DNA from: Burkholderia sp. Bp9142
GTDB taxonomy: Bacteria; Pseudomonadota; Gammaproteobacteria; Burkholderiales; Burkholderiaceae
Assembly (NCBI RefSeq): GCF_003853415.1
Contig: NZ_QTPP01000001.1
Span: forward strand, 248,001-312,000
DNA length: 64,000 bases
Direction of reading: 5' to 3'
A program made the position numbers and the translations under genes. The notes under the pieces were generated by a model. That model saw nothing but the letters and a program-made list of their open reading frames with translations. It was not told the DNA's origin and did not search any database. Of this stretch, positions 45,610-55,305 are shown piece by piece. Within the stretch, counting starts at the first letter, position 1. The number at the start of each line of letters is the position of its first letter.

Positions 45610-47145
45610 TCATCGCCCCGGTTTCAGTTGCCGGCGAAAGCGCTCGGTCTTGTCCCATTTCAGTTCGCGGCGCAACGCGGCGTCGAGCGCGAGCCCCCAC
45701 AGCGCCGAGACCACTGCCGCGATCGTCACGCAAAAGCCGACCACGTTGACCGGTACGAGCCGCAGTCGTGTCGCGCGACCGTCGAGCCGGGCGGCGACGA
45801 CGATCTCGAAGAACACGCCGAAGTTGCCGAAGGTGCTGAACGCGAACAGCGCGAACAGCGACACCAGCAAGCCGAGCGCCGTCGAGTTGACGCCATTGAG
45901 CAGGTAGAGCGTGATCGCGGTTCCCCATGCGACCGCGAGCAGCGCGGGCATCAGGAACACGCCGAGCAGCAGCGCACCGTCCAGCCGGCAGCGCCGCGAG
46001 ATCAGCGGATTGCGCAACACGGGGCCGAAATAGCGCAGCAGGGTCTGGTTATGGCCCTTCGCCCAGCGCGTCAGCTGCCGCGCGCGCACCGCCCAGCGCT
46101 CGGGCACTTCCTCGTAGCATTCGGCGTGATTCAGGTAGACCGTGCGCCAGTCGCTCATCAACAGGCGGTAGGTCATGTCGGTATCCTCGGCGAGCGTGTC
46201 GTCGCACCAGCCGCCGACCGCGTCGAGCGCACCCTTGCGGATACCGCCGACGGTGCCGCCGTACTGCGGCACCAGGTTCAGGTTGTTGCGCGCCTGCTGG
46301 TTGACCTGATAGCCGCCCGCGCGCTCGAGATCGAGCAGCCGCGCGAGCAGGTTGCTGTCGGCGTTCTGCGGCACGACGCGGCCCATCACCGCGCCGACTT
46401 CCGGATCGAAGAACGGCGCGACGAGTTCCTTCAGCAGCCCGGGGCGCGGCAGGTAGTCGGCGTCGAACACCACCATGATGTCGCCGCGGATGAAGCGCAA
46501 CGCGTCCTTCAGCGCGGCGGCCTTGCCCGGTTTGCCGCTCTCGCGGTGAAACGGCTTGATGAGCTCGGGCGCCAGCGCCTGCACTCCGTCGATCAGCGCA
46601 CGCGTGTTGTCGGTCGAACGGTCGTTGACCGGAATGATCGTCAGCCGGTCGCGCGGATAGGTCGTCGAGAGCAGCGCCATCAGGCAATCGACGACGACGG
46701 CCTCCTCGTTGTGCGCGGCGACGAACACCGTGAGCCGCGGCCATTCACCGTGGGTAATCGTCTGATAAGGCGCGTGCTGCGGCTTGAACAGGCGGTCGAG
46801 ACTGAATACGTAATGCCGCGCGGCGTAGACGCAGGTCAGCAGCGTGAACAGCCACAGGTACGCGACGCACGGAACCACCAGCGTGTCGGGATCGAACGTG
46901 ACCCACGCGGCGTCGGCGGGCGCCGGTTCGAACGGCGCGTCCGCGCCGGTCGACGCGCGCACCGCGAGCGGTGCGGCACCGGGATAGGCTGTGTCGCGCT
47001 CCGCCGCATCGGCGGCCGGGATGCTGACACGCACCGCTTCGGCGACCGGCCGCGTTGCGGTGTCGCGCACGGTCTGCGAGCAAGCCAGCACGATCAGCAG
47101 CAGGATGCCTTCGACGCAGAGTGACATCAACCGACGGTTCTTCAT
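45610..47145 (-). CDS. Processive GT2 glycosyltransferase, exopolysaccharide synthase
   Basis: Encodes 511 aa from the ATG at 47145 (MKNRRLMSL); upstream in-frame sequence is Arg-rich and unlikely to be coding. It has two N-terminal membrane helices (about 8-22 and 95-115) and a family-2 catalytic domain with LTVFVAAHNEEAVVVDCL, VNDRSTDNT, the VVFDADYLPRPG metal-binding DxD, the LAEDTDM catalytic TED-like block and the QLTRWAKG (Q/RxxRW) processivity motif. At least three C-terminal helices follow. This motif set marks synthases of the cellulose/hyaluronan/PNAG type. It is the first gene of the leftward operon; the sugar donor is probably a HexNAc nucleotide given glmS and wecB. Confidence 0.9.
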   Translation of the reverse strand: MKNRRLMSLCVEGILLLIVLACSQTVRDTATRPVAEAVRVSIPAADAAERDTAYPGAAPLAVRASTGADAPFEPAPADAAWVTFDPDTLVVPCVAYLWLFTLLTCVYAARHYVFSLDRLFKPQHAPYQTITHGEWPRLTVFVAAHNEEAVVVDCLMALLSTTYPRDRLTIIPVNDRSTDNTRALIDGVQALAPELIKPFHRESGKPGKAAALKDALRFIRGDIMVVFDADYLPRPGLLKELVAPFFDPEVGAVMGRVVPQNADSNLLARLLDLERAGGYQVNQQARNNLNLVPQYGGTVGGIRKGALDAVGGWCDDTLAEDTDMTYRLLMSDWRTVYLNHAECYEEVPERWAVRARQLTRWAKGHNQTLLRYFGPVLRNPLISRRCRLDGALLLGVFLMPALLAVAWGTAITLYLLNGVNSTALGLLVSLFALFAFSTFGNFGVFFEIVVAARLDGRATRLRLVPVNVVGFCVTIAAVVSALWGLALDAALRRELKWDKTERFRRQLKPGR

Positions 47146-47789
47146 GTCCCGGCCCCGGTGCCGGCGACGGCGGCCGCGGAGCGCTTGAGCCCGGGCCGTC
47201 GATCGCGCGGATGTCAATGGGAAGCGGCCGCACGTTCGTCGTGCGAGCGCGGCCGTCTTCCGCGCCGGACGAGCATGTCGTGCCGCTTTCCGGATTCGTT
47301 GCTTTGGCGTCCCTCCCCGTGTGCTGTCGTTCGAACATGTCGGAGCTCGCCTGTCTAGCCAGAACAAGCAAGCGGCGAGCCATCGGCCGCCGCGCCTCGT
47401 GCGGCAAGGGCCGGTGAGCACGCGGCGAGCGCGATCGGGGTGGCGGCCGGGTGTTTTTGATTCACCGACGAATCAGCTTTGGCGCGACTCGCGCGACCGG
47501 CCTCGCGCCCCGTTCGCATCGGGCGGCAAATCGTCTGCTCATCGCGCACGTGTCGCCCCGCACGACACGACTTCGGGACGCGGTCCATCGCGAATCGCCG
47601 CTGCATGGACCGCGGCCGGCAAGCGTGAACAGTGCCCGCTGCCGCATGCATCGGATGGCCATGATGCGGGTACTGGCACCGCATTCCGGCCGTGCGTTAC
47701 AGATACGCAACGTTTCGAGCCTGTCGACCCGGGCAACACGAGCGATGCGGCACGGCGGGAAAATCATGCGTGCGCGACCGGAACCGGAC

Positions 47790-47815
47790 GGGCAATGACA
47801 TGTCGTTCATTGCCC
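47790..47815. promoter_or_regulatory. Perfect inverted repeat, candidate operator
   Basis: Arms GGGCAATGA (47790-47798) and TCATTGCCC (47807-47815) surround the spacer CATGTCGT. There is no T-run on either side, so a protein-binding site is likelier than a terminator. It lies midway between the polysaccharide operon and wecB. Confidence 0.6.
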
Positions 47816-47982
47816 AGACAAAATTCGCATAGCGAAGCGATTCAATGCACTTCGAAAGATGCATGCCGATTGACAGGCAACCGATGCTCGACCCGCATCG
47901 CCGCTCATCGAATGACACGACCGGATCGATCGCGCGAACGGCTGCACGTTTATCTGCATCGCGCCCACCCGCCGATATGGCG

Positions 47983-48012
47983 TCCGTAGCAGTTGTGAAA
48001 CGTTCCGTAGCA
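47983..48012. promoter_or_regulatory. Direct repeat TCCGTAGCA x2 at two-turn spacing
   Basis: TCCGTAGCA occurs at 47983-47991 and 48004-48012. The start-to-start distance of 21 bp equals two helical turns, as for activator sites on one DNA face. Function is inferred. Confidence 0.45.
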
Positions 48013-48387
48013 AACCGCGCGCGACGCGCGAATCGGACCCGGCCAGCAGGGACGCTGGTTTGAATATTGCTGTATCGAGAACGGGATCACCTGCCGGGTG
48101 CACCGCCGCGTCGCGATGCGAACCGTGTGACGGAACGGCGTGGCGATCGATACATCGAGGAGCGCTCATGACGTGATTGACCAGATGCAAGGGGACGGCC
48201 GTAGTCCGACGATTGCGTGGCGGAGACCGCGCGGACAAAAACGGTGCGCGCGCTCCGCAACACCGCTGCATGTCGCGGCCGGCGCCGGCCGGCGTGGCCG
48301 CATGCGGGGACGGGACGGGTCGTCTGCAACCATGCTTGGCGCCAGGTGCCGGGTCTGCCGGCACGAAGAAGCTCAACGAGGACAACG

Positions 48388-49605
48388 ATGAAAAAGATCT
48401 TGCTTGTGTTCGGTACTCGGCCGGAAGCCATCAAGATGGCGCCGCTCGTCCGCGCGCTGAAGGCGTGCAAGGATGTCGACGCCAGGGTCTGCGTCACCGC
48501 CCAGCATCGGGAAATGCTGGATCAGGTCCTCACGCTGTTCGACATCAAGCCCGACTACGATCTCAATCTGATGCGTCAGAGCCAGACGCTGACCGACGTG
48601 ACGACCGGCATTCTTCAGGCGATCGGGATGGTCTTCGACGACTTGCGTCCGGACGTCGTCCTGGTGCACGGCGATACGACGACGACGCTGGCGGTCAGTC
48701 TCGCGGCGTTCTACCGCTATCTGCCGGTCGGACACGTGGAAGCGGGCTTGCGCAGCGGCGACATCTGGTCGCCGTGGCCGGAGGAACTGAATCGCCGCGT
48801 GACCGACGCGGTGTCGTCATGGCATTTCGCACCGACCGGCCAGGCGCGCGACAACCTGTTCAGCGAGGGCGTGCCGGTCGGCGCGGTCGTGATGACGGGC
48901 AACACCGTGATCGATGCGCTGCACGACGTCAAACGGATGCTCGACCACGATAGCGCGCTCAACGACAAGGTCGCCGCGCATTTTCCGTTCATCGAACCGT
49001 CGCGCCGCATCGTGCTGATCACCGGCCATCGCCGCGAGAGCTTCGGCCAGCCGTTCCGGCATTTCTGCGAGGCCCTCTGCACGCTCGCGAACCGCTATCG
49101 CGATGCGCAGTTCATCTATCCGCTGCACCTGAATCCGAACGTGCGCGAGCCGGCGCGCGCGCTGCTCTGCAGCGTGCCGAACATCTACCTGATCGAACCC
49201 CAGGAATATCTTTCATTCGTATTCCTGATGTCACACGCGCATTTCATCATCACCGATTCGGGCGGCATCCAGGAGGAAGGGCCAGCGCTCGGCAAGCCGG
49301 TGCTCGTCACGCGCGAGACGACCGAGCGGCCCGAAGCAATCCAGGCCGGTACCGCACGGCTCGTCGGCACCGACCCGGAGCGGATCATCTGGGAGGCGTC
49401 GCGGCTGTTCGACAGCGAGAGCGCGTATGAGGAAATGTCGCGCGCGAGCAATCCGTACGGCGACGGCCATGCGAGCGAGCGGATCGTTCACGCGCTGTTG
49501 CATACGCCGGGGGCGGCCGCGAATGCGACGATCTTCTCGATGGGCGCCGCGGAGATGCCGTTCAACGCGCTCACGCTGGGGCTGCAGGCGTTGCGCTCGC
49601 CTTGA
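48388..49605 (+). CDS. wecB: UDP-N-acetylglucosamine 2-epimerase (non-hydrolysing)
   Basis: Encodes 405 aa from the ATG at 48388, with GAGG 6 nt upstream. It shows WecB/MnaA motifs: [53 protein letters not shown] and [20 protein letters not shown]. It converts UDP-GlcNAc to UDP-ManNAc in the cytoplasm. It is slightly longer than usual (about 375 aa) because of a C-terminal tail. It faces away from the polysaccharide synthase operon across a shared control region, so the polymer may contain ManNAc or a derivative. Confidence 0.93.
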   Translation: MKKILLVFGTRPEAIKMAPLVRALKACKDVDARVCVTAQHREMLDQVLTLFDIKPDYDLNLMRQSQTLTDVTTGILQAIGMVFDDLRPDVVLVHGDTTTTLAVSLAAFYRYLPVGHVEAGLRSGDIWSPWPEELNRRVTDAVSSWHFAPTGQARDNLFSEGVPVGAVVMTGNTVIDALHDVKRMLDHDSALNDKVAAHFPFIEPSRRIVLITGHRRESFGQPFRHFCEALCTLANRYRDAQFIYPLHLNPNVREPARALLCSVPNIYLIEPQEYLSFVFLMSHAHFIITDSGGIQEEGPALGKPVLVTRETTERPEAIQAGTARLVGTDPERIIWEASRLFDSESAYEEMSRASNPYGDGHASERIVHALLHTPGAAANATIFSMGAAEMPFNALTLGLQALRSP

Positions 49606-49677
49606 AGGCCATCCGTCCGACGGTGTCCCGACGGGCGGCGACGCGCGGTGTCGCTGCTCGCTGCCCGCCGCCGCCCG

Positions 49678-50466
49678 CTATCGGACCACGGCATCGGCCA
49701 TCGATTGCGCCTGCGCGACCAGCCGCGGGTAGATCCGCTGGGACACGACCTGTCTGGCAAAACACGCCTGCCGCGCATCCTCGGGCACGCGCGCCGCGCT
49801 GCACGCCGCGATCGGGCGCAGCGTCACGTTCTTCCACAGGATGTAGACCCGTTTGCCCTGCCGGACCGACACGGCCAGCGTGTTCGGCCCGTCCGGCACG
49901 CCGTCCTGGCTTTCGCCCAGCAGCCACGCCTTCACGACGCCGTCGGCCGGCTGCCGCTTGACCGGCAACTCGGCGAAGCGAAATGCCGCGGCATCGTCGC
50001 TGAACACGTTCGTGTAAAGCGTTTCATTGTCGAACATCGCGGCGACGTCATCGGTCGGCTTGATGCCCGCATCCGCCGTACTCGCCCAGGCCTTCAGCAA
50101 CGGCACCGTCGTCACGACGAGATTCGTCTTGCCGTCGTCCGACTTGAAGGACACCCCGTCCGGCCCCGGCGGCATCCCGTCGACGGGGCCGACGCTCTGC
50201 ACGGTGCCCTCCGCCTTCGCGACGAACCCTCTTGCCCGGACCGGGCCGATCAGCTTCGCGAGCCGCGCGTTCACGTCGGCCGTGTACTGCTTGTCGAGGC
50301 CCGCCTGATCCTCCACCCGGGCCGCCGCCAGGGCCGCCGCGGCCTTTTTCCGATACGCAAGATACGAATCCGCCGGCGATGCGATCACCGTCGCCCCGAC
50401 CGCGGCGAGCACCGCCGCGACCACCACCGCCCCCACCCCGACCTTCAGTTTTGATATGCGCTTCAT
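49678..50466 (-). CDS. Hypothetical membrane-anchored periplasmic protein
   Basis: Encodes 262 aa from the ATG at 50466. An N-terminal uncleaved or signal helix (about 8-29, VGVGAVVVAAVLAAVGATVIA) precedes a soluble domain with SPADSYLAYRKKAAAALAAARVEDQAG, DGVSFKSDDGKTNLVVTTVPLL and GKRVYILWKNVTLRPIAACSAA. Two Cys in the last third may form a disulfide. No family is recognised. It lies downstream of the chemoreceptor gene on the same strand but behind a clear terminator, so it is a separate unit. Confidence 0.7.
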   Translation of the reverse strand: MKRISKLKVGVGAVVVAAVLAAVGATVIASPADSYLAYRKKAAAALAAARVEDQAGLDKQYTADVNARLAKLIGPVRARGFVAKAEGTVQSVGPVDGMPPGPDGVSFKSDDGKTNLVVTTVPLLKAWASTADAGIKPTDDVAAMFDNETLYTNVFSDDAAAFRFAELPVKRQPADGVVKAWLLGESQDGVPDGPNTLAVSVRQGKRVYILWKNVTLRPIAACSAARVPEDARQACFARQVVSQRIYPRLVAQAQSMADAVVR

Positions 50467-50500
50467 TTTTATGACGTTACCGAATCCCGCGCCGACAGCG

Positions 50501-50531
50501 AAAACGGCTGCCGTGCCCCCACGGCAGCCGT
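50501..50531 (-). terminator. Rho-independent terminator of the chemoreceptor gene
   Basis: Perfect 11-bp stem ACGGCTGCCGT / ACGGCAGCCGT with a 6-nt loop, followed on the minus strand by TTTT. It lies 37 bp past the chemoreceptor stop. Confidence 0.85.
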
Positions 50532-50567
50532 CCCTCAGAGACGCATCATTCTAACGTCGCGCAGGCA

Positions 50568-52430
50568 TTAGTCATCTACCTTGAACGCCGATACCAGTCG
50601 CGTCAGTTCCGCCGCCTGCTGCTTCAGGCTTTCCGCGGCCGCCGCGCTTTCCTCGACCAGCGCCGCATTCTGCTGCGTCATCTGATCCAGCGACTGCACC
50701 GCGTCGCCGATCTGGTCGATGCCCGCGCTCTGCTCCAGGCTGGCCTCGGCGATCTCGCTCATCATCGCGCTGACGCCCTGCACCCGCGACACGACATCGC
50801 TCATCACCTTCCCGGCCTCGCTGACGAGCCGCGACCCGGTGTGCACCGTGCCCGCGCTGTGCTCGATCAGCGCCTTGATCTCCTTCGCCGCCTGCGCACT
50901 GCGCTGCGCGAGGTTCCGCACTTCCGAAGCGACGACCGCAAACCCGCGCCCCTGCTCGCCGGCCCGTGCCGCTTCGACCGCGGCATTCAGCGCGAGGATG
51001 TTCGTCTGGAACGAGATGCTGTCGATCATCACGATGATCTCGGAGATCCGTTGCGACGCGTCGCTGATCTGCTCCATCGTGGTCACGACTTCGCCGACGA
51101 CCTGCCCGCCGCGCGTCGCCGTATCGGATGCGCCGGTGATCAGTTTCGCGGCCGTCGTCGCGGTTTCAGTGTTGTTGCGCACGACCGCCGTGATTTCCTC
51201 CATCGACGAAGCCGTCCGCTCCAGGTTGCCCGACTGCCCTTCGGTGCGCTCGCTGAGATCCGCATTGCCCGTCGCGATCTGTGCGGACCCGGTCGCGATC
51301 GACGCGGACGCCGCGCGGATCCGGCGGACGAGCGTCGACAACGACGACACGAAGCGGTTGAACGCGTCCGACAACTGGCCGATCTCGTCCTGGCTCTCGA
51401 CCGTCATCCGGCGCGTCAGGTCGCCCTGGCCGCTCGCGATTTCCGACAGCAGCAGCGCGGCGCGGCGGATCGGCGCGGCGATCGCGCGCCCGACCAGCCA
51501 GATCACGATCAGCGCGACGCCAAGGCCCACCACCGCGGCGACCAGCGCCGCGCTGCGAATCGCGCGCGTCACCGGGCCGAGCAGTTCGGCCTGCGGCACT
51601 GCCACGACCACGTATGCGTTCAGTTCCGGAATGAACGACGTCGCAATGAAGCGCGGGCCGCCGTCGCCGGCGTAGCTCAGGTACGCATACGGCTTGCCGG
51701 CCAGCAGCGTCGACGATGCATCGCCAGGCAGGCCCGGCTCGTCCTTCAGGAAATGCCTGCCGTCGATCAGCGCCGTATCGCGATGCATCATGATCGCGCC
51801 GTCCGGGCGCACGAGATACGCGAACCCGGTGTCGCCGATCCGGTACGCGGCGATGCCCTTCGCGAGCGCATCGACGGACAGGCTCAGGCCGGCCGCGCCG
51901 ATCGGCGCGCCGTCGAGCTCCACCCGGCTGTTGATGAACATCATATAGCCGCCGAGCGTGACCTCGCGATCCATGTTCACGTCGTAGGTCTTGCCCGACG
52001 CGAGGAAGTTCGTCAGCCACTGATCCTTGTCGCTGACCTTTCGCTGCAGGCCGGCTTCGTTGTAGTAGTTGCCGCTCTTCGCCGACACCCATTGCACGGA
52101 CGCCGCCTTCTGCTCGTCCTTCACGTTGTTCGCAAGCCGGATCCAGTTGCGCGTGCCGGCATCGGGCTTGCCGTCGGCTTCCCATTGCAGCAGGAACGCA
52201 TCGCGCGCGAGGATGCGCGACGCGGCGATCGGTCCGGCCATCTGCCGCTGCACGTCGGCGCGGATGCCGTTCACGGCGGTCGGCAGCGCTTCGCGGACGA
52301 CGCGATCGCGTACGGCGTCGCCGATCAGGCGGACGCTCAACCCGCTCGAAATTGCGACGAACACCAGCAGGCAACTCGTCATGCTGAGAATCAGCTTGTT
52401 CTGAATGGACAGCTTGCGCCAGAAATGCAT
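50568..52430 (-). CDS. Methyl-accepting chemotaxis protein with dCache-type sensor
   Basis: Encodes 620 aa from the ATG at 52430. Order: membrane helix (about 13-33), a large periplasmic dCache-like domain (about 34-285, [20 protein letters not shown] and [12 protein letters not shown]), a second helix ([21 protein letters not shown]), HAMP, and a signalling domain with the hairpin tip [31 protein letters not shown]. It senses a small molecule (amino acid or organic acid, not identifiable). It is 149 bp downstream of the motB-like gene on the same strand. Confidence 0.95.
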   Translation of the reverse strand: MHFWRKLSIQNKLILSMTSCLLVFVAISSGLSVRLIGDAVRDRVVREALPTAVNGIRADVQRQMAGPIAASRILARDAFLLQWEADGKPDAGTRNWIRLANNVKDEQKAASVQWVSAKSGNYYNEAGLQRKVSDKDQWLTNFLASGKTYDVNMDREVTLGGYMMFINSRVELDGAPIGAAGLSLSVDALAKGIAAYRIGDTGFAYLVRPDGAIMMHRDTALIDGRHFLKDEPGLPGDASSTLLAGKPYAYLSYAGDGGPRFIATSFIPELNAYVVVAVPQAELLGPVTRAIRSAALVAAVVGLGVALIVIWLVGRAIAAPIRRAALLLSEIASGQGDLTRRMTVESQDEIGQLSDAFNRFVSSLSTLVRRIRAASASIATGSAQIATGNADLSERTEGQSGNLERTASSMEEITAVVRNNTETATTAAKLITGASDTATRGGQVVGEVVTTMEQISDASQRISEIIVMIDSISFQTNILALNAAVEAARAGEQGRGFAVVASEVRNLAQRSAQAAKEIKALIEHSAGTVHTGSRLVSEAGKVMSDVVSRVQGVSAMMSEIAEASLEQSAGIDQIGDAVQSLDQMTQQNAALVEESAAAAESLKQQAAELTRLVSAFKVDD

Positions 52431-52579
52431 GGGAAACCCTCGATAACCGCTCGGTCTGAGCCAGTTTGGGTTATCGGCAGGCGCGCGCGGAAGCGCATCG
52501 CTGATTTCACATGTTCGTCATGCGGGATCCGACATGTCGTTGACGGGCGGCCGTCGCGTGCCCGCCGAGGTTCGCGCGC

Positions 52580-53260
52580 TCAATACGCGACGAAGATCGT
52601 CACCCGCCGGTTGCGCGCCCGCGCGGCCGCATCGTCGCCCGCGACGAGCGGCTGCGTGTCGGCCCGGCCGATCGCCGCGAGCCGGTGCGGCGCGACGCCG
52701 CGATCGGCCAGATAGCGCACGACGCTGCCCGCCCGCGCGGACGACAGCTCCCAGTTCGATTCGTATTTCGCGTTCGCGATCGGCACGCTGTCGGTATGCC
52801 CTTCGACGAGAATGTCGCCGGTCGCATGCTCGCTCAGCGCTCGCGCGATCTGGCTCAGCACGGGCGTCGCGTCGGGCAGCAAACGCGCGTCGCCGACGTT
52901 GAACAGGATCTTCGCGTCGATGCCGATCTCGATGCCGTGCGGCGCCCGCACGAGCGAGATGCGACCGTTCGTCTTCAGCGCATCGAGCGATGCCAGCCAT
53001 GCCGGCGCGCGATCGGGCATCGCGGCTTCGCTCGCGCTTGCCGCGCCTGCGCCGCGCCGCGCGAGCGTCTGATACCGCGCGTCGAGCGCGTGGTACTTCG
53101 CGAGCTGCAGCACGTACAGCGCGAGAAACAGCACCATCAGCGTCGTGATGAGGTCCGCGTAGGAAATCAGCCAGCGTCCGGACTGCGTGCCTTCGGCATC
53201 ATCGTCGTCGCGCCCGGCGGCGGACGAGCCCGCTCGCGCGCCGTCAGTTCGTGCCGTCAT
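52580..53260 (-). CDS. motB: MotB-like stator protein with OmpA domain
   Basis: Encodes 226 aa from the start at 53260. The N-terminal cytoplasmic tail has an acidic run, then WLISYADLITTLMVLFLALYVL, whose Asp is the ion-binding residue of MotB. The C-terminal OmpA/peptidoglycan-binding domain shows ILVEGHTDSVPIANAKYESNWELSSARAGSVVRYL and RARNRRVTIFV. It forms an ion-driven stator with the MotA-type protein 18 bp upstream. It is shorter than flagellar MotB (about 300 aa), as in MotD-type or accessory stators. Confidence 0.87.
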   Translation of the reverse strand: MTARTDGARAGSSAAGRDDDDAEGTQSGRWLISYADLITTLMVLFLALYVLQLAKYHALDARYQTLARRGAGAASASEAAMPDRAPAWLASLDALKTNGRISLVRAPHGIEIGIDAKILFNVGDARLLPDATPVLSQIARALSEHATGDILVEGHTDSVPIANAKYESNWELSSARAGSVVRYLADRGVAPHRLAAIGRADTQPLVAGDDAAARARNRRVTIFVAY

Positions 53261-53278
53261 GGCCAGGCTCCCGGTACG

Positions 53279-54043
53279 TCATGCGAGCGACTCCGCCGCG
53301 CGGCCGCGCACGTCGCCGGTCAGCCGCGTTTCGATCGTATGCGGCGATTCCTTGCGCGAGATCGCGAGCAGGCCGTCGAGATACAGCTTGCGAAAGCGCA
53401 GCTCGCTGTCGATCTGCGCGCGCAGCTTGCCGTGGAGCGGCAGAAACACGAGGTTCGCGAACGCAAGGCCGTAGAGCGTCGCGATGAACGCGACCGCGAT
53501 GCCCGGGCCGAGCTGCGCCGGTTCGAGAATATGGCTCGTCACCTGGACCAGCCCGAGCACCGAGCCGAGAATGCCGAACGTCGGCGCATAGCCGCCGGCC
53601 TGGTGCCACACGCGCGCGGCCGCGAGCCGGCTGCGCTCGTATGCGTCGAGATCTCGCTGCAGCGCATCCTCGAGCACCGCGGTCGACACGCCGTTCGCGA
53701 GCAGTTCGAGCCCACGTCGCGCGAATGGATGAATGCCGCTCACGTCCATCGATTCGAAGGCGAGCAATCCGTCGAGCTTCGCGCGATCGCCCCACTCCAG
53801 CAGGTCGGCCAGGTGCTTGCGATCGACTTCCTGCGCCCGTACGAACGCGAGCCGCAACTGCTTCACCGCATCGAAGAACCGCGCCCACGTGTTCTGGATC
53901 ATCACCGCGCCGAGCGTGCCGCCGAGCACGATGACGAGCGCTTCGAACTGGAACAGCATCGAGAAATGCCCGCCTTCCAGCGCGAAACCGAACACGATGG
54001 CCGCGCCGCCGAGTATCGCGCCGACCAGGGTCAACAGGTCCAT
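53279..54043 (-). CDS. motA: MotA-like stator protein
   Basis: Encodes 254 aa from the ATG at 54043 (MDLLTLVGAI). Four membrane helices are expected: LVGAILGGAAIVFGFAL, FEALVIVLGGTLGAVMI, then GGYAPTFGILGSVLGLVQV and IAVAFIATLYGLAFANLVFLPL, with the conserved prolines of MotA/ExbB channels. A cytoplasmic loop carries charged residues (RAQEVDRKHLADLLEWGDR) for rotor contact. It is 23 bp downstream of a gene for a cNMP-binding/FliG-like protein and 18 bp upstream of motB. The three genes form one unit, away from any flagellar cluster visible here. Confidence 0.88.
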   Translation of the reverse strand: MDLLTLVGAILGGAAIVFGFALEGGHFSMLFQFEALVIVLGGTLGAVMIQNTWARFFDAVKQLRLAFVRAQEVDRKHLADLLEWGDRAKLDGLLAFESMDVSGIHPFARRGLELLANGVSTAVLEDALQRDLDAYERSRLAAARVWHQAGGYAPTFGILGSVLGLVQVTSHILEPAQLGPGIAVAFIATLYGLAFANLVFLPLHGKLRAQIDSELRFRKLYLDGLLAISRKESPHTIETRLTGDVRGRAAESLA

Positions 54044-54066
54044 ATGCGTCTCCGTCGGATCGTGCG

Positions 54067-55305
54067 TTACGCGTCGGATGAAGCCAAAGGCGCGGATGCC
54101 ACCGGCGCCTTGGCAATGCGCACGGCATCGAGCACGCGCCGCTCGATTTCCTCGATCTCGATCGGATCGGGCTTGAGCTCGCGACGCATCACCCACGACA
54201 CCTCGTTGCGCCGCGCCTCCGTCATCACGGAGAACAGCTTGTCGGCCACCGCGCGATCGTCGAGGCTCGCGATCAGCTTCGCGAGGTCGTACGTATCGAA
54301 TGCGCTGATCACGTCGAACAGCGTGCGCTGATCGACCCACACGATATCCTCGAGCGCGCGCACGTCGCCGCCGGCGCGCGGGCTGCGTCGCGAGAAATAC
54401 GCGACGCCCTTCTGCTCGACGTAACCGAGCACCTTCGACTTGCGGAACGCGAACACCTCGTCGGCGATCTCGCCGTGCGACAGCTTGTTGAGCAGCAGCT
54501 TCCGGTCGACACCGATCAGCGCCTCGAGATCGGCCAGCTCGATCAGCTCCAGCTCGCTGTTGATCGACAGGTCGAGATCGTGATCGGCGACCTGCTGCGC
54601 GCGATCGATCACGCGCGCCGCATCGAACGTGACGACCTGGCGCGCATCCGGCGAAGCCGCGTAATCGGCCGCGCCGCCGGCATGGTCGGCCTGCGCGGCT
54701 TCGATCGTGACGAGATTGAGCTTCTCCATGCGGCGCAGCATCGCGAGCACGTGCGGGCGCGAATGGCCTGCGATCGCGCGGCAGCGGCGAATCACGTCCG
54801 CAAGCGGCACCGACGTCTCCGCCGCGTGCGTCTGCATCGGCCGCCGCGACCACGCGTCGTCCGCGCCGCGCGTGTCGGTGCCCGCCATCAGCGACAATAC
54901 ATGCGCATACGACAGCACGCCCGGCATGAAGTCCGCGTGCGTATAGGTCGCGAGCTGGTCGTCCTTGCGCTTCACGCGCCGGATCATCGTGCGCACGATA
55001 TGACGGAGCAGCGCGGACACGTGCTCGATTTCCTCGTCGAGCAGCGCGGCCGGCACGACCGTGAGCTGGCAGAACGACAGCGCCTTCGCGGTATGCGCGC
55101 GCGGCTCGGATGCGAGCAGTGCCGATTCGCCGAAGAACTCGCCGCGCCCGAGCGTCGCGACGACGACGCGCTTGTCTTCGCAGCGCGTCGACAGCTCGAT
55201 CTTGCCGTCGGCGATCAGAAAGATGACGGGCTCGCCGGCGAAGCCCTCCGAATAGATGATTTCGCCGGGCGCGGCCGTGCGCGTCCACGATTGCTGACGG
55301 TTCAA
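54067..55305 (-). CDS. Cyclic-nucleotide-binding domain fused to FliG C-terminal domain
   Basis: Encodes 412 aa if started at TTG 55305, which has AGGGG 7 nt upstream and sits just before the conserved part; an ATG at 55410 would add 35 poorly coding residues. Order: a cNMP-binding domain (about 10-105, GEIIYSEGFAGEPVIFLIADG, GEFFGESALL and the PRAHTAKA phosphate-cassette-like Arg), a winged-helix-like segment (about 145-195), an unassigned stretch (SINSELELIELADLEALIG) and a FliG-C domain (about 316-400, LEDIVWVDQRTLFDVISAFD then VSWVMRRELK). FliG-N and classic FliG-M are absent. It heads an operon with motA and motB. It could be a nucleotide-gated rotor or clutch partner for this stator. 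Confidence 0.8.
   Translation of the reverse strand: MNRQQSWTRTAAPGEIIYSEGFAGEPVIFLIADGKIELSTRCEDKRVVVATLGRGEFFGESALLASEPRAHTAKALSFCQLTVVPAALLDEEIEHVSALLRHIVRTMIRRVKRKDDQLATYTHADFMPGVLSYAHVLSLMAGTDTRGADDAWSRRPMQTHAAETSVPLADVIRRCRAIAGHSRPHVLAMLRRMEKLNLVTIEAAQADHAGGAADYAASPDARQVVTFDAARVIDRAQQVADHDLDLSINSELELIELADLEALIGVDRKLLLNKLSHGEIADEVFAFRKSKVLGYVEQKGVAYFSRRSPRAGGDVRALEDIVWVDQRTLFDVISAFDTYDLAKLIASLDDRAVADKLFSVMTEARRNEVSWVMRRELKPDPIEIEEIERRVLDAVRIAKAPVASAPLASSDA

Larger units (their letters stand above)
47146..48387. promoter_or_regulatory. 1.2-kb divergent regulatory region between the synthase operon and wecB
   Basis: No convincing gene is seen. Several short frames exist but none shows domains, consistent codon bias or a good ribosome site. 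It holds both promoters, a perfect 9-bp inverted repeat (47790-47815), a smaller one TTCGC-ATA-GCGAA (47824-47836) and a 9-bp direct repeat at 47983 and 48004. The centre (about 47780-48010) is less GC-rich than its flanks. This unusual length suggests complex control or a long leader transcript. Confidence 0.6.

Noticed and set aside
44623..47124. 833-codon plus-strand frame across the GT2 and bactofilin-like genes
   Set aside because: Antisense shadow with low-complexity Arg/Gln/His content; both minus-strand genes have clear motifs.
47321..47989. Frames of up to 222 codons in the gap before wecB
   Set aside because: No ribosome site, no recognisable domain and composition unlike neighbouring genes; treated as regulatory DNA.
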